Shown one piece after another: positions 1 to 9,700 of a stretch of 59,530 nucleotides of DNA (position 1 is its first letter; the number at the start of each line of letters is the position of its first letter). The translations under genes were made by a program, and so were the position numbers. The notes beneath the pieces are model-generated. The model did not search any database. It saw only the letters and a list, made by a program, of their open reading frames with translations, and was not told the DNA's origin. Source of the DNA: Globisporangium splendens (lineage: Eukaryota > Oomycota > Peronosporomycetes > Pythiales > Pythiaceae); NCBI GenBank assembly GCA_006386115.1, contig VFIW01000074.1:1-59530 (forward strand). The letters are read 5' to 3'.

Positions 1-432
1 TTCTTGAGATCTGATTGGTCGAAAGTCGGAAAGTCGGAACTTGATTGGCTGAAAGTAGCTGAAAGTCGGGGACGATGGCTTGGACTCGGAGGAGGAGATG
101 GCAACTTGATGGCAAATTGGAAAGTGAATTGAATGGAGGACTTAGTTCGCTAGCGCTACGTCTAAGCCTCCCTGCATGCATGCCTATCCTTTTCTTCAAC
201 TGATTCGACTTTTCTCCCTATCCAGGTGTCCAGCCTGCACCTGTATTTTTATCTGACTAGTTCCATATAACTGTATATATTAGTGTTACATATGAATGAG
301 AGCCTGACCTCGAGTCCGAGGTCAGGCACACGTTACACATGCCACGACGCTCCGCACGCTAGGCACGTGCGAAGTCAGGCACATGCCAATCCTACGCGCG
401 TGCCTGGCGTGCGAGGTCAGGCACACGTGACA
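1..432 (-). repeat. 3' LTR of Gypsy element 1 (left copy, missing about 17 bp)
   Basis: This copy matches 5460-5881 almost base for base and ends in CA at 431-432. It carries a 10-bp tandem duplication (gaaagtagct, near 51-60) absent from the other copy. Near its end three related copies of a GAxGTCAGGCACA motif occur (about 319, 370 and 412), and 302-327 is a perfect 10-bp stem hairpin. Confidence 0.95.
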
Positions 433-1138
433 TCCCCCCAGACTTGACTTCGCGTTGGGAGTCTTGAAACTCTTGAAGGAGTCGATTCCAATGCGAAACA
501 TGGCGGATGTTCTTCTTGTATTCCCACGTACTCTCGTGCGCAGGATACCCGAGCCACTTGACCAACCACATTCGTTGGCGGTTGTGGGTTTTACTGCGAA
601 GTAATGCTTCCACAACGTGCAGAGCCTCACCAGTCTCGTCGCCGAGGATCACGGGGGCTGCCTTCGGAATTGGTCTTGAATGGAACTTGGTTGGATTCTC
701 AACGTAGTGGCTAAGCAACTCCACATTGAACGCTGGATGCAAGCGCTTCATGTTTGGAGGCAACACCAATCGAGCCACATTCTTGTTCACCATTGAGTCG
801 ATCTTAAACGGTCCAACCTCCTTCGCTACCAACTTCGCCTTTTGGAGAGAGGTGGTTTGAGCGACCGCCTTCAAAGGTAGATTCTTCGTATCTAACATAA
901 CGAGATCGCCAGCGTTAAATTCCACTTCGCGACGCTTCGACAACTTGTCCACCGTGACAAAGATTGCACCAAAACCTTCGGACACTGGAAGTCCAGTGAT
1001 GAAATCCATCGACACAATATCCCAGCATTCTTGGGGCGTCGAAATTGGCATCATCAAGCCGATCTTCTTCTGATTGTTCGACTTCCATCGTGCACAAGTC
1101 TGGCAACTGCCAACATACTCGTGAATGTCTTTTTCCAA
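392..1138 (-). pseudogene. Integrase remnant plus chromodomain of Gypsy element 1
   Basis: The 248-aa frame is the in-frame continuation of the polyprotein after the TGA at 1145-1147. It keeps the end of the HHCC zinc domain (CQTCARWK) and the first catalytic Asp (SMDFITGLP). At VDKLSKR it jumps straight to the C-terminal integrase domain (REVEFNAGDLVMLDTKNL), so the segment carrying the second Asp and the Glu is missing. The Gypsy integrase C-terminal domain follows, then a chromodomain (RMWLVKWLGYPAHESTWEY) ending in the 3' LTR. The protein could still bind chromatin but could not integrate DNA. The junction is clean and in frame, which suggests one internal deletion rather than gradual decay. 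Confidence 0.9.
433..443 (-). other. Polypurine tract of Gypsy element 1
   Basis: On the minus strand a run CTGGGGGGA sits directly before the 3' LTR, the expected place for the plus-strand primer of reverse transcription. Confidence 0.8.
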
Positions 1139-1144
1139 GGCGGG

Positions 1145-4100
1145 TCAGTAATACCATTGAGCCGCCTTTAGCTGTGTTCGACGAACTCCTGGATGAGCAG
1201 CTACAGGAGCATCGTGAAACTCTTGAATAATACCTGTGACCAACTTGCTCGAGTTTGGCACACACAATCGCAACACCGGGTGCTTCGTTCGCAAGAGCAG
1301 AAGACCGTTGCGCTTCTCGAACTTCTCGTTCCCTTCGCGACTCTGCCACACTTCGGCAAAACTTGGGTCGCGGGAATAGCCAGTTTGAAAGGCTTTCTTC
1401 GTCGCTTCGGACAAGTGAACACTTGCCCACTGCGTGTCGACAGTGTGGACTTGCTCTTGCCGCACTGCCACGGCGCGTCTCTCCCCCCGAAAGTCCGCAG
1501 CGGAGAGAAAGACGGAGCAATCCGAATCTGGCAAGTGACGTAGAAATGCCGCGGACACCACATGACGAGAAATAGACTGCGACCGAGCGTGACACGCATC
1601 ATCGCAAGTGTGCGCTTCGGGAGTCGAAACTACGGGTAACTCATCGGATTGCTTGACTTCTTCCGGTCCTGGTCGAGACAAGGCATCAGCCACCACATTG
1701 GTACTGCCTTTCACGTGGTGCAGGACAAAATCAAACTGGGAGAAGAACGCCAGCATCCGCGCAAGTTTGGGAGTCACCTTCGGATGATGTAGCATCCACC
1801 GACAAGCCGAATTGTCCGTAAACACGTCGAACTGACGACCGTGAAGGTAGTGTCGCCACTTTGACAACGCAAACTTGATTGCGAGCAGCTCTTTCTCATG
1901 AGCAGGCCACTTTTCCTCATACTGCCCAAACTTCTTTGAATAGAAGGCAATGGGAGCGTCAAACCCGTCGATCTTTTGAGACAAGACACCGCCCATGAAG
2001 TAGCCCGAGGCATCCGTTGTTACCGTGAACCGACGGTCAAAGTCAGGTAAACGCAACGTCGGAGCCTGTTGCAGTGCCAACTTCAAGGCACGAAAGGCAT
2101 GATCATGTTCGGATGACCATGTCCACTTTGCATCCTTCTTGATCAGCCTATGCAGCGGCAACGCAATCCGCGCAAAGTCGCAAATAAACCGACGGTAGTA
2201 TCCGGCGAGACCGAGAAAACTCAACAATGTCTTCTGCGTCGTCGGGGTAGGATACTTCTCGATCGCGGTTGTCTTCTTTGCGTCGACTTGGATCCCTTCA
2301 GCCGTGACTGTGTGACCGAGGAAATGGACACTGGACTTGCCGAACTCGCACTTGGATAGGCGAGCGTACAACTTCTCATGACGGAGGACTTCACAGACCA
2401 TCGCCAGATGTTGCGCATGATCTTTCATCGAGCGGGAGAAGATACAGATGTCGTCGAGATACACGACAACAAACTTGAATTTGCCAAAGAGTACTCGCAT
2501 AAGACGAGACCATACTCCCGGCATACCCGCTAATCCCATCGGAGCGACACACCATTGGTACGTTTCCTTTTGCGACCTAAAAGCCATGTAAGGACGACTG
2601 TCAGGCTTCACGCGCATCTGGTGGTAACCTTGCGCGAGGTCGATCACCGTGAATACCGTCGCACCGAGCATCTGATCAAAGAGTTCCTCTATGTGTGGTA
2701 GAGGAATCTTGGGGATCTTCGTCTGGCTATTGACATACCGATAGTCGATGACCCAACGTATCGGCACCTTTGTGTTGCCACTGCGCAGCCATTCAGCGCG
2801 CTTCACAGCCATACCCGTCGCGGGATCCTTTTTCGGAACACCGAAGATACTGGAGATCCATGGGGAGTTCGATACTTCAATCCATCCCTTCTTCACGTTG
2901 TCGCGAACGAACTCTTCCAACGCGTCTTGCTCTGTCTTGGACAGACGAAACGGCGGACGCGAGCTTGGCACTGCGTCTGGCTTCGGCTGGAGCTCAAAGT
3001 TCACAGCACGCTCTGGCGGTAAGCCATCCAGAAGTAACTCCGGGAAACAGTCCGCGAACCGATCAATGACAGGTTTCAACTCTGGCGGGACGACTGGAGA
3101 AACGTCGTTAACTGCGGACACCTTTACGACGAACAACTCTTCATACTCTGCATTCTTGATCTTGGAGAAGATTTCACTACCGCTGTGCTCGTGCACAGAG
3201 GTGCCTTCCGGCAATGCAAACGTCTGCTTTCTCCAATCAATGATCGGATTGTGCTTGACGAACCATGGCTGACCGAAGATGACATCGTGGCTGTTGGGTA
3301 GATCCCATTCCGTAAACTGCATTGCCTCAAACTTCTTGTCTTGTACTTGGCACGATGCTTCCACCTCGTTCACTTGTTTCTCGGTCCTTCTGCCGTCGAA
3401 TCCTTGCGCTTCGATCACTGCTGTATTCAGCACTTTCTTCACCAACCCACGCTGGATCAGGTTGGTCGAGGCGCCGCTGTCAATTAAAATGCGCACATCA
3501 TTACCATCAACACGGCCGTTCACCACGAAGAGGTTGCTCTTACGCGCAATGCCCACTGCGTTTAGCTCCGCATTGTCAAACACAATGGGATAATCCACTT
3601 CATCCACTGCCGCCAGGTTGTGCTCAACCATCGGACTTGATCGACGAGCTCGCTGTGTCGGACGCTGATATCTTGAGTTGCGCGTCGTCTGCGGCGTGCT
3701 CGCTTGTCTCTGCTGGCGCGGCGCACGACACTCTGACGCTCGATGTCCAGGTCGATTGCAATTGAAGCAAAGGCGCTGACGCAAGCACTCTTCACGACCC
3801 AAGACTCGGACATTGTCCACTTCCATCGGACTTGCACCATTCAGTCGGTATTGGCGATTGTCGAAACGCCTGTACCTAGGTTCTGAGTGGGACCGACCTC
3901 CATCCGCAGAGCGGCGATGCGAACGGTCATAGTCCAACGCTAGAGTGATGGCTTCCGACAACGTAGAACATCGGCGATAGCGCACCTCTGTTCGGATCGC
4001 TGGAGCTAATCCTCGTACAAAATACATGATCTTGTCGAGCTCACTCAACTCTTGTACTTGTGTGATAACATGCCTAAAACGACTGACGTAGTCGCCATGG

Positions 4101-4522
4101 CCTCGACTCTGACCCTGGGATAGCTCACCCAACTGGTCACGCAAACGCTCTTGTAGATCGGCGGGAATAAATTCGTTTCCTAGTTCCAGGAAGAATTGAT
4201 CAACCGTCTCAATCTCTGTCTTCTTCACAATGAACCACTGGGCAGCTCCTTGCCGCAGGGTTCCTCCCAACATCGCCAAAAGGCGTGGCTGTAGGCTAGC
4301 ATCCTGTCTGTCAATGTTCCTCGCCTTTAAATAGTCTCCGACTTGCTCTTTATATAACTGAAACGACTCTTGTAATGCTCCACTATACACCGGTAATTTA
4401 TATCCCTCTAATTTTATCTCTGACTCCCGTTTTACTTGCTGGAATTCTTTGATCATCTCTGCTTGCTGGTTTAGCACTGCCAGCATACTCCGCAACAACT
4501 GGGCATTCGTTGGTTCGTTCAT
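1145..4522 (-). pseudogene. Gag-Pol (Gag, protease, RT, RNase H) of Gypsy element 1, ended by a TGA
   Basis: An 1125-aa frame starts with the ATG at 4522. The order is Gag capsid-like region (about residues 1-230), CCHC zinc knuckle CFNCNRPGHRASEC (about 250), aspartic protease with LIDSGAS (about 350), reverse transcriptase with the VVYLDD catalytic box (about 690), and RNase H with TTDASGYFMGGVL (about 840). It stops after QWYY, where related polyproteins read YYW: the codon is TGA at 1145-1147, one transition from TGG. The next frame continues without a gap into the integrase, so this is a nonsense mutation and not a natural end. RT and protease motifs look intact, so the product up to RNase H could be active. 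Confidence 0.93.
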
Positions 4523-4683
4523 CTTTGTACTTTTCTTGACTTGACTTCACACTCGGTATTTTACGTAACCGGTTTCACTTGACTTGGCAGGCAGGGACGG
4601 GAGTCGAGGTTCTATCTTATGGGATCTTAAAAACCAGTATAATACGAAGCTATACTTTTATTTTTTTATTTCTTTGTTCTTTT

Positions 4684-5034
4684 TTAGTCGAACTTAGGCG
4701 GAGGAACTTGACCTGGACGCAGCTTAGCCTTCCTAGTACCAGTACTCGATGCCGGTGGATCACGCAGCACGCCGCGAAAGCACTCGCTTATCCCGTCGGA
4801 CGCGTCGACGATTCCTTGAGCGGTCCGGATTAGAGCCTTCTTTGCGCGCTTTCTCTTCAGCTTGTCTGGACACTTGTCCACGTGCTTCTCTAGCACTTCA
4901 CAGATCCGGAAAGCCCTCGTCAGACAGTTCACGAGGTCTTGACGGGCTTTATCAGCTTCTGCAGGTTTTGGCACGCCTAAGTACGTAAAGCTGCCTTGAA
5001 TCGGAACCTGCTTGACGCGCGGCTTCTTGGGCAT
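4684..5034 (-). CDS. Small basic leader ORF upstream of gag in Gypsy element 1 (116 aa, unrecognised)
   Basis: A 116-aa frame lies in the leader between the primer-binding site and gag, on the same strand as gag and in a separate frame. It opens MPKKPRVKQVPIQGSFTYLG and is Lys/Arg-rich. The middle is predicted helical and contains two pairs of Cys (RICEVLEKHVDKC). It ends in a Pro-rich tail, PGQVPPPKFD. I do not recognise a family. A clean frame of this length with a Met and biased composition in a retroelement leader suggests an accessory protein, but it could be chance. Element 2 has an ORF of similar size, charge and position without visible sequence similarity. Confidence 0.5.
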   Translation of the reverse strand: MPKKPRVKQVPIQGSFTYLGVPKPAEADKARQDLVNCLTRAFRICEVLEKHVDKCPDKLKRKRAKKALIRTAQGIVDASDGISECFRGVLRDPPASSTGTRKAKLRPGQVPPPKFD

Positions 5035-5422
5035 CGAGTTGGGGAGGATATCAACTCTGGGAGTTCACAATCACAGCCTTGATCCTCTAATGAGGGCTTC
5101 ACCTAGGCACGCCTGACGATGACACCACGGAATAACACCCTAAAGAACGCAGACAGTTAGGGCGAACCCGAGACACCGTGTCGCCATTAGAGAAACCGAG
5201 GTAGACGAGAACACAGAATTACGCACAAAAGCACGACTGGCTCAACACTACAGGAGTTACTGCCACAGAACACCAAAGGGTCAACGCACCGACAATGATT
5301 CCGGGATTTATGTCACTAAAGCAACACCCGTTCAGAAAGCGGCTCGAATAACAACCTCGGAGGTGCCTGGCTTGGACGACGACGGCGACTTGAACGCTTG
5401 GGAACGGCCACACTCCCCCCCC

Positions 5423-5440
5423 GGACGCAAAGTGCTACCA
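5423..5440 (-). other. Primer-binding site candidate of Gypsy element 1
   Basis: Two bases inside the 5' LTR the minus strand reads TGGTAGCACTTTGCGTCC. Starting with TGG, it would pair with the CCA end of a tRNA. The tRNA was not identified. Confidence 0.6.
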
Positions 5441-5442
5441 GA

Positions 5443-5881
5443 TGTAACGGTTTGGGGTCTTCTTGAGATCTGATTGGTCGAAAGTCGGAAAGTCGGAACT
5501 TGATTGGCTGAAAGTCGGGGACGATGGCTTGGACTCGGAAGAGGAGGTAGCAACTTGATGGCAAATTGGAAAGTGAATTGAATGGAGGACTTAGTTCGCT
5601 AGCGCTGCGTCTAAGCCTCCCTGCATGCATGCCTATCCTTTTCTTCAACTGATTCGACTTTTCTTCCTATCCAGGTGTCCTACCTGCACCTGTATTATTA
5701 TCTGACTAGTTCCATATAACTGTATATATTAGTGTTACATATGAATGAGAGCCTGACCTCGGACTCGAGGTCAGGCACACGTTACACATGCCACGACGCT
5801 CCGCACGCTAGGCACGTGCGAAGTCAGGCACATGCCAATCCTACGCGCGTGCCTGGCGTACGAGGTCAGGCACACGTGACA
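5443..5881 (-). repeat. 5' LTR of Gypsy element 1 (right copy, 439 bp)
   Basis: The plus strand begins TGTAACGG and ends CACGTGACA, the usual TG...CA ends. The perfect hairpin at 5751-5776 has the same arms as the left copy but the loop in reverse complement. A cluster of GAAAGTCGG motifs lies near the start. Confidence 0.95.
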
Positions 5882-6185
5882 GAGTGACTACTCAATCTGC
5901 CAAGCTACATTTAGATACTACTACTTTTCGAATAAATATGTATACACTTGGTAAGATACAGGATCTTGCGAGTAGCGATCTGGTCAAAGATCTTTCGACC
6001 AGAGACTAGTGCTGGAGGTGACGAACTTGGATCATTGCTGGGTGGGTCGTCGCAAAGTCACCGAAAGGCGGATACTTCCTCATCTTGGTAACCGCCTTTT
6101 CGAGTGATGCTCTCTCATCGTCGCCGTATCGACACCTGAGGTTGTACCTGAAATGTGCACTGTCTGTGGTGAGGATGACCAGCAC
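5882..6185. repeat. Dispersed repeat, copy 1 (interrupted by Gypsy element 1)
   Basis: The segment resembles 20643-20990. The start (GAGTGACTACTC...) and the block from about 6007 onward are the best-matching parts. On the minus strand both copies encode pieces of the same protein end (FRYNLRCRYG, and FATTHPAM in copy 1), in this copy with one frame from 6212 to 6006. Element 1 abuts its left end, so it probably inserted into the repeat. The family is not recognised. From 6186 to 6358 I see no further feature. Confidence 0.7.
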
Positions 6186-6353
6186 AACTCTCGAAGGTCT
6201 AACCTTACTCATCGAGGAAGAGCTGGCGCAGTTACGTGCCTTTATTTTGATTCAATCACTTTGGGCATTATTCAGGCTCGCCAGCTTGAGACATCGGACG
6301 CACAATGACAATGAGATTTAAGAGACTTGAACGAGCAGAAGGTGTCGTTCCAT

Positions 6354-6358
6354 GCACA
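6354..6358. repeat. Target-site duplication GCACA, left copy
   Basis: GCACA directly precedes the left LTR of Gypsy element 2 and recurs at 12565-12569 directly after its right LTR. Confidence 0.95.
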
Positions 6359-6722
6359 TGTCACAGTAGTAGGCGCTTTGGGATACGATGCTTGGAATGG
6401 AACTTGAGTGGATCAATGTAAAATGGAAAGTGAGATTTATAGTTAGGGTGTTTGCTAGCGCTTGCTCGTGCATGGAGTGGCAAAGCAGTGGCCATGAGTG
6501 CCTCATAGACATGCTTACTAGTGTCCTACGCTTAGCTTCATTTTTCTACTGCGTACTGGATTCATTTACGAATAAAAACTACACCACTAACTTGAGTGCA
6601 ATGATACGCAATTTCTGTTTTCTGTCGTGCTTTTATGCTATCAATGTTCATTGCAATCTCTTCGAATGACGTATGCGAATCACGCTTTAGCTTTGAGAAG
6701 CTAAGCTGACGCATCCGTCACA
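6359..6722 (-). repeat. 3' LTR of Gypsy element 2 (left copy, 364 bp)
   Basis: It starts TGTCACAG and ends ATCCGTCACA. A perfect 7-bp stem hairpin (TTAGCTT, loop TGAG, AAGCTAA) lies near its end. The Gag-Pol stop codon falls inside it. A polypurine tract (AAAAGGAGG on the minus strand, about 6726-6736) abuts it. Confidence 0.97.
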
Positions 6723-9700
6723 TGACCTCCTTTTAAGAAGACGCCTCCCTTCTTTCGACTCCAGTATTGTTCAATGAGTCTGGGAATTTGCTTGAGATAT
6801 TCCAACGGTTCCCAAGTTGACTGGTTTTTCGTTTCTCCCAGCCACCAGATCTTGTATTGCATCTTCCCGTAGCGTTTACGGTGGTTAAGGATGGCCTTAA
6901 CAAGTTGACCTTCACTTCCGTGTGCAAGTAGAACTTTTTGAATCTTCTGCTGTCGAGATTCATCTTTGCCATATGGCTTGAGGAGCGACGTGTGAAATAC
7001 TGGGTGCAACTTGAGCTCTCTTGATAGAGCTAATTCATACGAGTCTTTATGTACCTTCTTCACAATTTGGTACGGACCGATGAATCGTGGAGCAAGCTTC
7101 TTGCTCTGCGCAAAGCCCTTGTGGCGAATGTCCAAATTCTTCCCATCGAGAAGGACATTGTCACCAACTTCGAAGTCTTGAACAAGTCGGTTCTTGTCGT
7201 AATACGACTTCATACGATCTCGAGCTTCACTAATCGCGTCTTGTGCGATCTTCAACATTGCCTCTTGTTTCAGAACGAATTCTTTTGCTGACTTAGACAG
7301 TTCACGAAATTCAGGATCCATTGCCACATCATCTGGCATGCATGGAGTATACCCGAGGTCAGCTTCAAACGGTGACATTCCAATCGACGAATGCACTCTT
7401 CTGTTGTATGCGAATTCTGCAAGATGCAAATAGTCATCCCAATCGTTTTGCGAGGGATTAACAACACCACGGAGGTAATCTTGAACGAACCTGTTTGTTC
7501 GCTCGGTTTGTCCATCTGTTTGAGGACGAAATGCTGATGACAACTTGTGTTTTGTTCCCATAATTGTCATCACTTGTTGCCACAACTTTGACGTAAACTT
7601 GGTGTCTCGGTCAGATACGATTGTTCGTGGCAAACCATGATCTTTCGCGTAGTGCTTCATAAACAACTCTGCTGTGTCTTCAGCGCTTGCAGTTGTCTTG
7701 GTCGGAATAAACATTGATCGCTTCGTTAGTCGATCAACTATGATCATTATAGCGTCAAAATTGCTATTTGTGGATGGTAAGGACACCATAAAGTCCATAG
7801 AAATATCCATCCATCTACCACATGGAATTTCCAGTGGATTCAAAAGACCTGGAGGCTTCATTTGACGAGCCTTGTTGCGCTGACACAATTCACAAGTGTC
7901 CACATATCGCTTGATGAACTTGTACATTCTTGGCCAATAGTACTCCTTTTGTACGGCCACATAGGTCTTGAAATATCCAGGATGACCTGCCGTGACCACA
8001 TCGTGGTTCTCATAGGCGACACGGTTCTTCAAATCTTCATCATCTGGAATCACCAACCGTGGAGCTTCATCTTCCTTGGTTTGGTAATACAAAAGTTCAT
8101 CATGTGAAGAGTACTTCGGTACTACTTCCTCATTCTTGAGTTTCTTCAAGATATCTTGAAGCCGTTGATCTGACGAATATCGCTTGTTGATCAAAGTCTT
8201 CAAAGGGGTAGTTGTAGCTTTCACACTTGCTACGATTTCCCTATTCTGAGCAGCGTCCAAAAGCTCACTCAGACTGACTTGAGCAGCATTATGCTCAAAG
8301 TCTGGATTCCTCGACAATGCGTCTGCAACGTCGTTGGTTTCTCCTGGAATCCACTTGAACTGCGGTTGAAACTCAGCAAGTTCATTAAACCATCGTGCCA
8401 CTCTACGATTGGTGGTCTTTTGCGTGAGGATTGTCTCGATACTCTTATGGTCAGTTTCCACAAGGAATGGACGATCGAGTAAGTAGACGCGCCAAACTCG
8501 AAGAGCATGCATGATTGCAAGCAGCTCTTGTTCTCGAACTGGATAATTGAGTTCTGCAGCCTTCATCTTCCTTCCTGTGTACGCGATTGGATATTCCAAC
8601 CCTCCCTCCTTTTGGAATAAGACGCCTCCAACCGCGAAGTTGGATGCATCCATACGAATACCAAATGGCTTCGTAAAGTCGGGTAACTTGAGCACAGGCG
8701 GTGATGACAAGCGGCGCTTGAGTTCTTCGAAACATGCGAATTGACGGTCATCGAGAATGACAGCTTCACGAGACTTCTTTGCCTTAATTGCATCATGCAA
8801 TGGACCTGCAAATTGTGCAAAGTCAGGGCAAAAACGTGAAACATAGACGGTTGTACCTAAGAAGCTTTCCATTTGCTTCTTCGTCTTTGGAGTTGGCCAT
8901 TCTCTTATTATCTTCACTTTGTCGGGATCCATACGAACGCCATTGCGTCCTACGAAATCACCTAAGCATGGAATTTCTTCCACACAAAACTGGCACTTGG
9001 ACAACTTGATATAAAGCTCTTGTTCTTCACATCGCTTGAGAACATGGTCGAGAGCTTTGACGTGCTCGGAGACATCATCACTTCTCGTGGATACATAGAT
9101 GTCATCGAAATATATGCGCATCACATTACGCAAATCGCTGAAAACTCTTTGTAACAGGCGATTAAATGTCCCAGGACTTCCACTAAGTCCCATTGGTGTC
9201 ACTAAATACTCAAAGAGCCCATCGGGGGTTGAGAAAGCGGTAAAAGGAATATCTTGTTCCCGAAGTTTCACCTGATAGTAACCCCACAGTAGATCCATAC
9301 AGGAAAACCACTTGCTTCCCGCCATCGCCTCGAAGGTATCTTCCTTTCTTGGCATTGGGATAGCTGGCATGATGGTCGCTTGATTTAGCTGACGGTAATC
9401 GTGTACGATTCTCCAACCAACAGGTTTCTTCACACAAAACGTTGGAGCGCAAAATGCGGACGTACTTGGACGAATGATTCCGGCTTTGACCATCTCTTTG
9501 GTCCAATCCATAATCACTTGGCGTTGTTCAGGACTCTGACGCCATTGCCTTACAGATATAGGCTTCGTTCCAGGTTGCAACTGGATCTCATGTTCAATGC
9601 CTTCACGAATGGGAGGAGTTGAATTTGGTAACTCCGTCCGAAAGACTGTGTCTTGGTACTTCAATAATGTCTCGAAAGCTGGGTTATCACGAAGTGCTTC

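Larger units (their letters stand above)
1..5881 (-). mobile_element. Gypsy element 1: chromodomain Ty3/Gypsy LTR retrotransposon, defective, cut by left window edge
   Basis: Two long terminal repeats flank an internal region holding Gag, protease, reverse transcriptase, RNase H, a broken integrase and a chromodomain, all read on the minus strand, so the 5' LTR is the right-hand one. About 17 bp of the left LTR lie outside the window. The gene order PR-RT-RH-IN places it in Ty3/Gypsy, and the C-terminal chromodomain in the chromovirus branch. It cannot make a complete integrase: a TGA follows RNase H and the catalytic core of the integrase is deleted. Aligning the two LTRs by eye gives about 13 substitutions and one 10-bp tandem duplication over 422 comparable bases, so insertion is fairly recent. 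The target duplication cannot be tested because the left flank is outside the window; the right flank begins GAGTG. Confidence 0.93.
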
